Part shown: one piece after another, positions 7,087 through 14,864 of the stretch
Numbering within the stretch: position 1 is the first letter of the stretch
Layout of the letters: every line of letters begins with the position of its first letter
NCBI RefSeq assembly: GCF_019218295.1
Contig: NZ_JAHUZF010000004.1
Span: 475,705 to 539,704, forward strand
Direction of reading: 5' to 3'
From: Maritimibacter sp. DP1N21-5
Lineage (GTDB): Bacteria; Pseudomonadota; Alphaproteobacteria; Rhodobacterales; Rhodobacteraceae
DNA length: 64,000 nucleotides
Position numbers and translations under genes: made by a program
Notes under the pieces: model-generated
Seen by the model: only the letters and a program-made list of their open reading frames with translations
Databases searched by the model: none
What the model was told of the DNA's origin: nothing

Positions 7087-7778
7087 AGAAGCGCCCCCTG
7101 TCCTCGTGGGCCCGGCGATTGACCGGTGCGCGTGTCCAGAACCTCCTTGCGCCAAACGCGGGATCGAAGCTCCCTGATCATTTCGGCGTGGATCATCGGC
7201 GCGGGCATCTGGTTCACGATGGCCTCGGTCAGCGCATGAACCAGGGCTTTTCCGGTCGTCTGAACGTTGTTGCGCCGCGCGACCTCGTAGAGTTCATCGC
7301 GCCAGAGCGTGCCGCACATGCTGAACGGGCAGAGCAACGGGATCGCACCCGCTTCGTCTGGCTCATAGCGGCTGTCGTCTCGAACGCAATTTCGCTTGGA
7401 CCCATTCTGCGTTTTCACCTCGGGGCCGAGCTTCCTTGCCGTGTTCATGGGGCGCACCGCGCCATCAAAGACTTCGAGGCGGCCCCATCCTCTCGGGCGC
7501 TGGTCAAAGCAGCGCTCACGCAGTTGTTCGCAGGGAAGAACCCACATGCGACGGGCGACACGCCCATAGACGAAACCTTGGAGTTCGAGCCGGGACGGGC
7601 TGTCGCCTGCGCCTTTGACCTCGACGCCCACGATCTCCTGCGCAGTGATCGCAGCAATGTCGATGCGCGCGCCGCCCCAATCAGCGACGGACAATTCCCT
7701 GACGATGATGCTCTCGGGATAGGTTGCCGCGAGCCAGGTAGACGCCAAGTCCGTGAGTTCGGATGCCTTCTCGATCAA
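7083..7778 (-). CDS. PD-(D/E)XK-type putative nuclease (MmcB-like)
   Basis: A TTG at 7778 overlaps the preceding stop (TTGA) and has GGGGAG 7 bases upstream, giving a 231-residue protein; earlier ATGs would overlap the neighbour by about 80 bases. The N-terminal half shows a restriction-like fold pattern: IIVRELSVADWGGARIDIAAI followed by EIVGVEVKGAGD and SRLELQGFVYGRVARRMWVL, with the acidic residue in RID and the ExK in VEVKG as likely metal ligands. Family relatives (MmcB/Sak4-like) act in DNA repair. The C-terminus carries CPFSMCG, a possible metal site. Substrate is unknown. Confidence 0.66.
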   Translation of the reverse strand: MIEKASELTDLASTWLAATYPESIIVRELSVADWGGARIDIAAITAQEIVGVEVKGAGDSPSRLELQGFVYGRVARRMWVLPCEQLRERCFDQRPRGWGRLEVFDGAVRPMNTARKLGPEVKTQNGSKRNCVRDDSRYEPDEAGAIPLLCPFSMCGTLWRDELYEVARRNNVQTTGKALVHALTEAIVNQMPAPMIHAEMIRELRSRVWRKEVLDTRTGQSPGPRGQGALL

Positions 7779-7960
7779 ATCTCTTCTCCCCAATACCGGA
7801 GCGTGCGAACCGCGCTTTCCCACTTGCTGGACAGGGGCGGATTGTGTTTGTCGGCGAGCCACGCGCGCGCGTTCGGGATGATTTCGTTTTCCAGCCTGTC
7901 GCGTTCTTCCGGGGTCAGCTTCGACCGGTCCCCTCTCGGTTGGGGTAATTCCTTCTTCAT
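7775..7960 (-). CDS. Small phage protein (61 aa)
   Basis: MKKELPQPRGDRSKLTPEER... is a short charged protein with the stretch WLADKHNPPLSSKWESAVRTL. The start overlaps the HNH gene stop and its own stop overlaps the nuclease start, so it is part of the coupled chain. No function assigned. Confidence 0.62.
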   Translation of the reverse strand: MKKELPQPRGDRSKLTPEERDRLENEIIPNARAWLADKHNPPLSSKWESAVRTLRYWGEEI

Positions 7961-8367
7961 GGCCCCCTCCGTTCGGTCTGGCCGGTCAGCTTCTTCTTGA
8001 GGGTGTCGCCACGCCCGCCCGGAAGGGCACGGCTCGCGATCTTGCGCCGGGGCTTTGCCTCCGTGATCGGCTGGCCCTTGGCGGCCATGCGCTCGGCGTG
8101 TTCAGCCATCTTCTTGGCGAGGCGCTTGGCTCGGGCGATGTCTTTGCGGTCCAGCGGGGTCTTCACCTCGACGTGACAGTGATCATGGGTCGCGGTCATG
8201 TTGTCCCACGTGTCCGCGCCACCGAGCGCGAGCGGGATCACGTGGTCGACATGAACCTTGTCGCCGCGCGCCAGGTTGATCACCTGACCGCAGATCGGAC
8301 AGATGTTCTTTTGCCGGTGCAGGAGCCCGCGCATTTGAAGCGGAGATATGGACCGGCGGTCGTTCAT
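7957..8367 (-). CDS. HNH endonuclease
   Basis: ATG at 8367 (MNDRRSISPLQMRGLLHRQK...) overlaps the upstream stop. The 136-residue product has the HNH nuclease core: CPICGQ (first zinc pair), VHVDHVIPLALGG (the DH catalytic pair), DNMTATHDHCHVEVK (asparagine, then histidine and the second zinc ligands). The C-terminus is basic and low-complexity. In phages such enzymes are associated with packaging or with DNA processing; here it is in the early operon rather than next to terminase, so a recombination or host-DNA role is more likely. Confidence 0.9.
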   Translation of the reverse strand: MNDRRSISPLQMRGLLHRQKNICPICGQVINLARGDKVHVDHVIPLALGGADTWDNMTATHDHCHVEVKTPLDRKDIARAKRLAKKMAEHAERMAAKGQPITEAKPRRKIASRALPGGRGDTLKKKLTGQTERRGP

Positions 8368-8642
8368 CGGGGGATGCCCCACCGCTTCATGCGGATCGCG
8401 AGGTGTTCAAACTCGCGCCCACTCTCGCTGGACACGGGCGCGGTCGCACGTTGCGCGAGCAGGCAGTATCCGCGCTCCATGAACCGCCATGCGTCCTTGA
8501 AGATTTGCGGCCGGCCAACGTGGCCGGCGGGCGCGCGCATGTAGACCACGCAGTCGCCGGGTTCCGCGTCCCGGAGCGTGCGCAGGAGCGCATCGGCCAG
8601 GGTCTCGCCTTCGCGGCGTATCATTTCAATTGTCTTGGGCAT
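8364..8642 (-). CDS. Phage hypothetical protein (92 aa)
   Basis: MPKTIEMIRREGETLADALL... has a pattern PGDCVVYMRAPAG and FKDAWRFMERGYCLLAQRA typical of a small alpha/beta phage domain. It overlaps the preceding gene by 17 bases. Function unknown. Confidence 0.66.
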   Translation of the reverse strand: MPKTIEMIRREGETLADALLRTLRDAEPGDCVVYMRAPAGHVGRPQIFKDAWRFMERGYCLLAQRATAPVSSESGREFEHLAIRMKRWGIPR

Positions 8643-8937
8643 TTGTGCCTTCCGTGAGTTCCCAGAGGATGCAGGACCGCCCCATATCGGTGCGCCCGCG
8701 TTTCTTGCTGTCCCGGACCTTTCCGGCGTTGCGCAGTTCTGAAATCCGCGGCTTCACGCTCGCGGGGTGTTCGCCCATGCTCCGGGCGATGCCCTCGGCG
8801 CTGCGCGGGATCGCGCTCGCGGCCAGCACATCGAGGACACGGGCGCGCAACGTCTCGGCTGAGGTCTTCGCCGATTGCGCCGCCGCCTCGCTGGTGTCGG
8901 TGTGCCGGTATCCGATGCCGTCCTTGGTGTAGGGCAT
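8626..8937 (-). CDS. Putative winged-helix DNA-binding protein (103 aa)
   Basis: After a short N-terminal part (MPYTKDGIGYRHTDTSEAAA), residues 35-95 read RVLDVLAASAIPRSAEGIAR, ...ASVKPRISELRNAGKV, then a wing-like RGRTDMGRSCILWEL. The helix order and 'PRISEL' recognition helix match small winged-helix proteins used by phages. It lies directly downstream of the sliding-clamp gene. Its target is unknown. Confidence 0.68.
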   Translation of the reverse strand: MPYTKDGIGYRHTDTSEAAAQSAKTSAETLRARVLDVLAASAIPRSAEGIARSMGEHPASVKPRISELRNAGKVRDSKKRGRTDMGRSCILWELTEGTNAQDN

Positions 8938-8946
8938 GGTCGGGCC

Positions 8947-10113
8947 TCACACGCGCATCGGCATCTGGATCCACATCGCGAGCGGGTCCTCGCCGCGCGC
9001 GATCATGGGGCTTTCCGCGCTGTCACCGGTCATGGTGACGGTCGGCTCCGCGTCGATGAGGTCCTTGATGTAGCGGAGATTGAAGCCGATGCTCTTGTTG
9101 ACCTTGAACCCGTCCTCGCACCGCGCCTGCACCGGCGCTGAAATCTCGTCCTCCGCTCCCAGACCCTTCACCGTCATCCGTGCGGTTTCGATATCGAACC
9201 GGCAGACCACAGTCCGCTCGGAAATTAGCGCGGTCGCGATCTTGTGGAATCGCCCGAAGCCAAGACGGTTGAGCGTGATGTGCCCGGCGCACCCGGCTTC
9301 GGGCGCCTTGTCCGGGACCACACGCATGTAGTTCGGGTATGTCCCGTCTATGAGCTTGGTGCGCAGGGTCGTGTTGCCGATCACGAACTCCGCATGAAAC
9401 TTCCCAAACCGGGCCTCGACGGGCTCGTTTCCGTCACCGCGCCCGAGCGCGAGCTTGAGCGTTTCGACGGTGGGCGTCGGCACGATGATGCTCTCGTCCC
9501 CGAATGAGCCGTTCGGCGTGGTCTCGGTGTCCATGATCGCCATGCGATGACCGTCGGTCGCGACCACGCGCACGGTCGTGGCATCGGGCTTGGTCGTGAT
9601 GTGCAGCCCGTGCAGGTAGTATCGGTTCGGCTCTTGGCTCGCGCAGAACAGGGACTTGGTGATGATGCGCTTCCACTCGGACGGGGCGAGCGTCACCCCG
9701 GCGGCGAGCAAGCGCCATCCGTCCATGTCGATCGACGGATTGACGATCGGGAAGTCATCGACAGGCATGTGCGAACGCACGGTCAAAGTCATGGCGTCGG
9801 CGGTGATCTTCAGAACCTCGAGGTTGCTGTCGATCTCGATGCTGATGATTTCGCCCGCGCCGGAATGAGCCCCTTTCAGGAGCTTGAGCGGGATCAGGAA
9901 CGGCGGCACATCCCCGTCGCGTTCGACATCCACCCGGCAGATGATCTGCCGTTCGAGGTCCGTTCCTTCCAGAGCGACCTGGTTCTTGCCGAAGGGGCTG
10001 ACCTTGACCATGCCGAGGACCGGGATCGTGAGGCGCCGGTCGATCACGTTGTTCAGAAGCGCGAGGGGGCGGGTCAGACTTGACCTGGTAAGTGTGATCC
10101 TCGCCATGATCAC
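8947..10113 (-). CDS. dnaN: DNA polymerase III beta subunit-like sliding clamp
   Basis: The 388-residue product has the length and motifs of bacterial DnaN: an N-terminal SSLTRPLALLNNVIDRR..IPVLG region, central VRVVATDGHRMAIMD, DGTYPNYMRVVP in the third domain, and the C-terminus MWIQMPMRV, equivalent to the chromosomal end that forms the clamp's protein-binding pocket. It would encircle DNA as a dimer and recruit polymerases. No phage DNA polymerase is seen in the window, so it presumably serves the host polymerase III or other clamp-binding proteins. The start is GTG at 10113 overlapping the upstream stop; ATG at 10107 is an alternative. Confidence 0.93.
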   Translation of the reverse strand: MIMARITLTRSSLTRPLALLNNVIDRRLTIPVLGMVKVSPFGKNQVALEGTDLERQIICRVDVERDGDVPPFLIPLKLLKGAHSGAGEIISIEIDSNLEVLKITADAMTLTVRSHMPVDDFPIVNPSIDMDGWRLLAAGVTLAPSEWKRIITKSLFCASQEPNRYYLHGLHITTKPDATTVRVVATDGHRMAIMDTETTPNGSFGDESIIVPTPTVETLKLALGRGDGNEPVEARFGKFHAEFVIGNTTLRTKLIDGTYPNYMRVVPDKAPEAGCAGHITLNRLGFGRFHKIATALISERTVVCRFDIETARMTVKGLGAEDEISAPVQARCEDGFKVNKSIGFNLRYIKDLIDAEPTVTMTGDSAESPMIARGEDPLAMWIQMPMRV

Positions 10114-10367
10114 ATACCCAGAGCTTCGCGATACATTTCGAGGATCGCCTCTTCCTCGGCGATGTCGTCGCTGCTGCGCTTGCGCAGGGCGATGATCTTG
10201 CGCATGACCTTGGTGTCGTAACCGCGCGCCTTGGCCTCGGCCATGACCTCCTTCTGTTGCTCGGCGATGTCGTTCTTCTCCATTTCGAGGCGCTCGAAAC
10301 GCTCGATGAACTGGCGCAGCTCGTCGGCGGTCACGCGGTAGCTGGTCGCGGTGTGATCTTCGTTCAT
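10110..10367 (-). CDS. GapR-like DUF2312 nucleoid-associated protein
   Basis: ATG at 10367 gives 85 residues matching the GapR/DUF2312 family nearly end to end: VTADELRQFIERFERLEMEK, DIAEQQKEVMAEAKARGYDT, KVMRKIIALRKR and EEAILEMYREALG. GapR in alphaproteobacteria forms clamps on overtwisted DNA ahead of replication and transcription forks and stimulates gyrase; that is family knowledge. It sits directly upstream of, and overlapping, the phage sliding clamp, suggesting a replication role. Confidence 0.93.
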   Translation of the reverse strand: MNEDHTATSYRVTADELRQFIERFERLEMEKNDIAEQQKEVMAEAKARGYDTKVMRKIIALRKRSSDDIAEEEAILEMYREALGM

Positions 10368-10378
10368 GCTTGGTCTCC

Positions 10379-11191
10379 TCAGTGCTGAATGAAGCCGATG
10401 GGCGCGGACGTGCGCCAACACAGGGCGCAGCTTCCGCAATGTTTGGTCTCGTCGGGATCGTCGCCGTTTCCGGCGCGCTGTTCCGGGCAGACGATGATGT
10501 CGCCGATGCGCTTGGCGTCGGTCGGAAAGGGGATGGTCACGGTGCCCCACTCGCCGCTGACGCCGGAATGTCTGATCGAGAACCGGCGCCCGAGCGCTTC
10601 GCGGACACGGACGATTCCGCGACCGATCTCGGTGTCGGGCTTGTGGGCGGTGAAGCCGAACACCCAGAGGTTTTCGTGCTTGTCCAGCAGGTCCACCCAG
10701 AACCGCAGGTAGTCGAAACTGTAGAAGTCGCCGAGGACGTGGAGCCGGATGAGAACGTGATCATAGGTGGCGCAGGCCGCCTCGATCTCGCGCGTGATCT
10801 GCCCGAACATCGCGAAGTTCGGCGACCAACGCCGGGTCAGGTGCAGGTTATTCCCGTAGCAGGTGCGCCAATGAGCGCAGGCACGGGGGCAGGTCGCGCG
10901 TTCTTCGAGCGCGAAGGTCAGGATTTTCGCGCCCTTGATCTCACCCCGCAGAACGGCGCCGCCGATCTTGGAACTGTTGCGCCCATCCTTGAGGATGGTT
11001 TCGGTCTCGCCGGGAGCCCACGTCCGAACGGTCTTCGGGTGCAAGGTCCCGGTCGCGTCTTTCGCCGCGAGGACGCGCGAGTTTCCATCGGCGACGGTGC
11101 CGATCTTGAACCGCCGGAAGTCGTGGAGAGCTTTGAGTTTGCCCTCACGCGCCTTCCGACGCTTCATTTCTGCGGGGTTGAGACGGGCCAT
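10379..11191 (-). CDS. GP88-family phage protein (cysteine-rich)
   Basis: The 270-residue protein fits the phage gp88 family: SSKIGGAVLRGEIKGAKILT, LEERATCPRACAHWRTCYG, NNLHLTRRW, DHVLIRLHVLGDFYS, and the C-terminal cysteine cluster CPEQ...HCGSCALCW. The cysteine pattern (CxxxCx6C plus a C-terminal CxxCxxC-like set) could hold a metal or Fe-S cluster. The biochemical role of the family is not established. It is common in early operons next to recombination genes, as here. Confidence 0.88.
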   Translation of the reverse strand: MARLNPAEMKRRKAREGKLKALHDFRRFKIGTVADGNSRVLAAKDATGTLHPKTVRTWAPGETETILKDGRNSSKIGGAVLRGEIKGAKILTFALEERATCPRACAHWRTCYGNNLHLTRRWSPNFAMFGQITREIEAACATYDHVLIRLHVLGDFYSFDYLRFWVDLLDKHENLWVFGFTAHKPDTEIGRGIVRVREALGRRFSIRHSGVSGEWGTVTIPFPTDAKRIGDIIVCPEQRAGNGDDPDETKHCGSCALCWRTSAPIGFIQH

Positions 11192-11502
11192 CAGAACGGC
11201 GCGCGCGCTTTCGCGGAAAGGGCGTCGAACATGGCCTCATTGCCGTGGTCGAATACGAGACGCGCCCGGCAGACACGCACGACATGAGCCATGCCCGAGA
11301 ACCGGTTCATGATCATCCGCGTGGAATGATCGTCCATCTGGTCGCGCTCAAGCTCGAGGATCGTGGGGCCGTGGAGCTTCCATTCCACGATCACGCAGTA
11401 GAGCCCGCTATCCGGCTCCCGTGCAGACATGGCCTCGCCATCGGTGCAGGAACTCATGACGCCGACTTCGGCGAAATCGTTCTCGTCGTCAGTGCGCTTC
11501 AT
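11191..11502 (-). CDS. Phage hypothetical protein (103 aa)
   Basis: MKRTDDENDFAEVGVMSSCT... is placed between recT and the GP88 gene with overlapping stop and start. The core GLYCVIVEWKLHGPTILELE and AHVVRVCRARLVFDH suggests a compact alpha/beta domain. No family recognised. Confidence 0.62.
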   Translation of the reverse strand: MKRTDDENDFAEVGVMSSCTDGEAMSAREPDSGLYCVIVEWKLHGPTILELERDQMDDHSTRMIMNRFSGMAHVVRVCRARLVFDHGNEAMFDALSAKARAPF

Positions 11503-12680
11503 TGATCGTCTCCTTCGAACTGTTTGGCGAACTCGGTGAACTCGCTCATGAGCCGCGCGTGCATGTCCGCGTCGGCGGCCTTGATCTGGTCGATTTCCTT
11601 GGCGAAGCTCGCGGCGATGTGGTCGAGGTCGTCCTGGCTCTGCGCGTCCATGCAGTTGGCGACGATGTTGTCGTAGTCGCTCGCCGCCCGAGCCTGCGCG
11701 GCGGCGGCATTCTCCGCATCCTGCCGTGCAAGCATGTCACCCTGTTCCGGCTCCGGGTCCTTTTCGGGTTCGGGCTCCGGCTTGGGGTCAGCTTTGGGCT
11801 TGGGCTCGGCCTTGGGTCTCGCCGTGGCCGTAGGCTTCTTCGGCTCGGGTTTGTCCTCTTCGACTTCCTGAGCCTCGCCTTCGATGAAATCGCCGTCATC
11901 GTCGTCGGGGATCCGCGTGAACGGGTCGAACTCGTCGCGCTTCTGTCCCGGCATCGCCGTGGTCATGGGCGAGTCGTCCGATTGCAGCGCGAGACGGAAC
12001 TCGTTGGACATGGGCATCTCGCCCTTGTTCGCCATGGCGCGCACGGCGGTTTTGGCGAACATCGCGTCCTCGTGTGTCGTCCACGGGCTCTTGGCGGTCT
12101 TGTTGTAGCGCACGGCGGTCTGCCAGCCTTGCGAGCCGTCGCGGGTCTTGATGATCTGCGCGGCGGGCAGGACCACGAAGCCCTCACCGTCCTTGAGCTT
12201 CACGTAGCAGTAGGCGTGGGTCTTCTTGCCTTCGCGGGGGCCGGGCCGGTGGCGAAGGTGCATGTCGGTCCCGTAGCAGTAGGACCATTCCTCGTCGTCG
12301 TCGTAGACGACATCGGCGTGGACGCTCACCACGCTCGGGTGTTTGCGCGCGAGGTCGAGGAAGCCCTTGTAGCCGATGACGAGCGTGCATTCCTTGCCGT
12401 AGGGGATCAGGTAGGCATGGCCGAGCGGCGTGTTGGGTTCGAGCCCGAGTGTCGAAACCTGAATGAGCCCGTTGAAGAAGCTCATGGGGTCGCAGTCTTG
12501 CAGTTTGGGCGTGCGGCGCATCGCGTTGATCGCCAGCTCGAACATGCGATCTGCGCCGAGCCGGTCCCTGACGATGGTGGCCAGTTGCTCCTTGGCGGTT
12601 TCATTGACCAGCAGTTCCCGCACGTTTCCGACAGCGCGGAGTGATTGGGACTTGAGGGTGTCGAGAGACTTCGCGTTCAC
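11499..12680 (-). CDS. recT: RecT family single-strand DNA annealing protein
   Basis: GTG at 12680 overlaps the upstream TGA (GTGA) and follows AAGGAG with an 8-base spacer; the 150-residue upstream extension is out of frame with real neighbours and discarded. The N-terminal two-thirds is RecT: LATIVRDRLGADRMFELAINA, DPMSFFNGLIQVSTLGLEPN, TPLGHAYLIPYG, LVIGYKGFLDLARKHP, AVRYNKTAKSPW, MFAKTAVRAM. It anneals complementary single strands in phage recombination. The tail (about residues 240-393) is low-complexity, K/P/E-rich and probably disordered. No lambda-exonuclease/RecE partner is evident nearby. Confidence 0.95.
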   Translation of the reverse strand: MNAKSLDTLKSQSLRAVGNVRELLVNETAKEQLATIVRDRLGADRMFELAINAMRRTPKLQDCDPMSFFNGLIQVSTLGLEPNTPLGHAYLIPYGKECTLVIGYKGFLDLARKHPSVVSVHADVVYDDDEEWSYCYGTDMHLRHRPGPREGKKTHAYCYVKLKDGEGFVVLPAAQIIKTRDGSQGWQTAVRYNKTAKSPWTTHEDAMFAKTAVRAMANKGEMPMSNEFRLALQSDDSPMTTAMPGQKRDEFDPFTRIPDDDDGDFIEGEAQEVEEDKPEPKKPTATARPKAEPKPKADPKPEPEPEKDPEPEQGDMLARQDAENAAAAQARAASDYDNIVANCMDAQSQDDLDHIAASFAKEIDQIKAADADMHARLMSEFTEFAKQFEGDDQ

Positions 12681-12931
12681 GTTTTTGGCTCCTTCTGTTG
12701 CCTGCGAAATGCTTCGAGTGCGTCGGCGATCCGCTCGGGCGTCATCGCAAGATCGCCCTTGAAGAGAGGGGCGAGCGCGGTCTCGGCGGCTCGTTCGTCC
12801 GCGTAGACCGCGTGCTCCACGGACCGTATGCGCCGGGTGAGGCGGTCGATTTCGGACGACAGCGCCTCCACCTTTTCTCGGGTGGTGAGAGGCCGGCGCA
12901 GCTCCCACCACGTGAAGAGGCGGCGGATCAT
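12677..12931 (-). CDS. Small coiled-coil phage protein (84 aa)
   Basis: MIRRLFTWWELRRPLTTREK... contains a coiled coil at about residues 18-45 (VEALSSEIDRLTRRIRSVEH) and a C-terminal ALEAFRRQQKEPKT. It immediately precedes and is translationally coupled to recT. It may be an accessory factor of recombination; this is inferred only from position. Confidence 0.66.
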   Translation of the reverse strand: MIRRLFTWWELRRPLTTREKVEALSSEIDRLTRRIRSVEHAVYADERAAETALAPLFKGDLAMTPERIADALEAFRRQQKEPKT

Positions 12932-13710
12932 CGGGCGACCTTCTCTTCGATGACGCGGATGCCCGGGATTTTGGTTTCATCCACGTCCTTGTCGCGCACG
13001 TCAGCGGTGGCGAGGCGCGTGAGAAGATCGCTGACCTCGGGGCGGTCGCGGTAGTGCATAAAGAGCGCGTTGATGGAGACGATCTCGGCGCGGCGCACCG
13101 TGACGAGCGAGGTTGTGCGCCCGCCACCGGACGCGGATTTCCCCTGCGCCTTGACCTCGCGGCTCGCGACCTTTGCCGCCTTCTCGGCTTCCTTCTGGGC
13201 CTGCTCGGCGGCGACGATCCCGGCGGTGTCGTTGCGCGCTTCGGCGGCGGCGCGTGCGGCAGCGGCCTCTTCCTCGCGGCGGCGGGCTTCCTCGCGGGCG
13301 CGGCGTTGCTCTTCTTCCTTGCGGCGCTGTTCCTTCGCCAGAAACGGAGCCTGTAGCGCGAGCGCGGCTTTGATCAGCCGGTCGATGGTCTCCTCCGGGT
13401 GTGCGAACGCGGCCTGCACGGCCTTGGCGGCGGTGTCGTGGGGTTCCTTCGCGGCCTTGCGCGCGTCCTCCACCTGCTTGGCGATCTTGCGCCCGCCGGA
13501 GATAAAGTCGGTCAGGTGGTTGGATTGCGCTTCGGTCGTGATCTCGCCCAGATCGAGCCACTGGCCGCCCGCGTCCGACCACTCGTCAATGATGCGGTTG
13601 AACGAGGCGATGACCTCGGGATCGTAGGGCGGAGGATTGTTATGGCCAGCCGGGGCCGGGTCGGGGGCGGCGGCGATGTTGCCGGGGGTGGGTGCAGCGC
13701 TCAAGGTCAT
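12928..13710 (-). CDS. Coiled-coil phage protein upstream of RecT (260 aa)
   Basis: The N-terminus is proline/alanine-rich with the recurrent phage phrase PAGHNNPPPYDPEV, followed by a helical domain (WLDLGEITTEAQSNHLTDFI). A long charged coiled coil (about residues 105-190, rich in EEEQRRAREEARRREE) leads to a C-terminal domain RAEIVSINALFMHYRDRPEV. Similar proteins sit next to RecT/Erf genes in many temperate phages. Molecular function is unknown. Confidence 0.75.
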   Translation of the reverse strand: MTLSAAPTPGNIAAAPDPAPAGHNNPPPYDPEVIASFNRIIDEWSDAGGQWLDLGEITTEAQSNHLTDFISGGRKIAKQVEDARKAAKEPHDTAAKAVQAAFAHPEETIDRLIKAALALQAPFLAKEQRRKEEEQRRAREEARRREEEAAAARAAAEARNDTAGIVAAEQAQKEAEKAAKVASREVKAQGKSASGGGRTTSLVTVRRAEIVSINALFMHYRDRPEVSDLLTRLATADVRDKDVDETKIPGIRVIEEKVAR

Positions 13711-14096
13711 ACTCCTTTTGGGGGTCTGGTCGGGTTTTCGGTGAGGTCGATGGGCGCGTGGGTGGCGCGCATCATCAGGTCGTCGCGAATGTGCTTGTCG
13801 GTGAGGTCGTGAAAATCGGCCTCGGAGATCGCGCGGCAGAACGGCCAGATCGCGACCGGATCGGCGGCTTGGCCCAGAACCTCGCAGCGCAGAACCTCTG
13901 GCTCATCCAGTTCGCCGGTCTCGGGGTCGATCACCTGTTCGAGATAGATGCGCACGGGCACGCGCGGCCCGTTCTTCACGAACTGGCGGCTGAACCAGCC
14001 ACATTCGGGCTCGTCCTCGACACGGGGCACGCGCTCGCCAGCGAGGGTGCGGCGATGCCAATCAAGCTGGTCGTGCAGGGGCGTGGGTCTATTCAT
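13707..14096 (-). CDS. Phage hypothetical protein (129 aa)
   Basis: MNRPTPLHDQLDWHRRTLAG... includes CGWFSRQFVKNGPRVPVRIY and DEPEVLRCEVLGQAADPVAI. A single compact domain with no recognised motif. It is coupled to the coiled-coil recT-associated gene downstream. Confidence 0.66.
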   Translation of the reverse strand: MNRPTPLHDQLDWHRRTLAGERVPRVEDEPECGWFSRQFVKNGPRVPVRIYLEQVIDPETGELDEPEVLRCEVLGQAADPVAIWPFCRAISEADFHDLTDKHIRDDLMMRATHAPIDLTENPTRPPKGV

Positions 14097-14328
14097 CGTC
14101 CCACCTCGCGCGGTCTATGTCGCGGCGCTGGTCGGCGGTGAGCGTGTCGTCGGGATGGATGGGCGTATTGTCGTCGCTGACGAGGACGAGCGATTGCGAG
14201 CCGCTGCCACCGCAGAAGTCGCAGGTCATGGACACACGATAGTAGGCGTCACGGATTTCCCCGCGACCACGGCAGGCGCGGCAATGCTCGCCCGGATCGG
14301 TGACAACGAAGACCCGCGTTTCCATCAT
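14089..14328 (-). CDS. Small zinc-ribbon protein (DnaJ-type CxxC pairs, 79 aa)
   Basis: MMETRVFVVTDPGEHCRACR... holds CRACRGRGEI and CDFCGGSGS, two CxxC repeats of DnaJ zinc-ribbon type about 18 residues apart, enough for one zinc. The rest is acidic. Such tiny zinc ribbons are common in phage early operons, with unknown partners. Confidence 0.72.
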   Translation of the reverse strand: MMETRVFVVTDPGEHCRACRGRGEIRDAYYRVSMTCDFCGGSGSQSLVLVSDDNTPIHPDDTLTADQRRDIDRARWDDE

Positions 14329-14513
14329 GCGGCGGTCGCGGTCATGGTGTCGGTGATATCGTGATGGATGACGCCATCCGGCCCCACCACGTCGAAGTGA
14401 TCGCGACCACGGACGCGGGAGCGGGCGATAACCCGGCCCGCCTGGTAATGATCCATCGGCTCGGCGCGAAACATCACGTTCGCGCCGACCGGCGTGGGGA
14501 TTTCCAGCGCCAT
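14325..14513 (-). CDS. First gene of the left operon, small hypothetical protein (62 aa)
   Basis: MALEIPTPVGANVMFRAEPM... is a small, probably beta-rich domain (VIARSRVRGRDHFDVVGPDG) that resembles SH3-like barrels. It is the first gene after P-left; GAGATACCG lies just before its ATG. Function unknown. Confidence 0.62.
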   Translation of the reverse strand: MALEIPTPVGANVMFRAEPMDHYQAGRVIARSRVRGRDHFDVVGPDGVIHHDITDTMTATAA

Positions 14514-14533
14514 CGGTATCTCTTTGTCAAAAT

Positions 14534-14564
14534 GCTCGGTGACGCATGGAGGTCGTCACCGAGC
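14534..14564 (-). promoter_or_regulatory. Perfect 11-bp stem-loop in the P-left leader
   Basis: GCTCGGTGACG (14534-14544) and CGTCACCGAGC (14554-14564) pair around a 9-base loop. The hairpin lies about 20 nt upstream of the first left-operon start codon and within the predicted P-left transcript. There is no following T-run on the minus strand, so a simple terminator is unlikely; an antitermination, RNA-stability or translational role is possible. With the rest of the leader (14514-14620) this fills an otherwise gene-free 350-base stretch. Confidence 0.5.
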
Positions 14565-14626
14565 GAGTGGTTGAGGCAGGATCGAACAGGGACCCTATGA
14601 CACGCGGTTTCGTCGCGTCACGCTCC

Positions 14627-14656
14627 CTGATACAATTGCTAATTGGCAACTGTCAA
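14627..14656 (-). promoter_or_regulatory. Candidate P-left promoter with operator in the spacer
   Basis: On the minus strand TTGACA (plus 14651-14656) is a perfect -35, followed after 18 bases by TATCAG (plus 14627-14632). The spacer contains the palindrome TTGCCAATTAGCAA, so repressor binding would directly occlude polymerase. Transcription would start near 14620 and read the whole leftward early operon. Assigned by eye; start site unproven. Confidence 0.6.
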
Positions 14657-14689
14657 CCCCACGGGAAACAGTTTATTGCCAATTCGCAA
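14636..14689. promoter_or_regulatory. Two left operators (TTGC.AATT.GCAA)
   Basis: TTGCTAATTGGCAA (14636-14649) and TTGCCAATTCGCAA (14676-14689) share the near-palindrome TTGCNAATTNGCAA, centre to centre 40 bp apart (about four helical turns). The same motif is found at the right side of the repressor gene. They are the natural binding sites for the adjacent XRE repressor; the 40-bp spacing would suit cooperative dimers. Confidence 0.7.
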
Positions 14690-14864
14690 TCGGAACAGCG
14701 ATGACATTCCTCAAGGTCAATGCAACCCTAGGTCACGTTTAATGACTTGTTCAGAGGGGATTGAGAGTTGGGAAGAGACGGGGCAATGGCCGAAATCAAT
14801 CGGTTAGAGCGCGCGCTGACCGCAGATCAGCGCGAGGCTTTGGTGAAATGGCTTTCAGATGTGG

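Noticed and set aside
11499..13127. RecT with a 150-residue N-terminal extension
   Set aside because: The extension is the out-of-frame shadow of the two upstream genes; GTG at 12680 has a good ribosome-binding site and the coupled GTGA overlap.
14566..14600. Minus-strand stretch resembling a tRNA 3' end (GTTCGATC ... AACCA)
   Set aside because: The would-be T-stem does not pair and no 5' acceptor or anticodon arm is present within the required distance.
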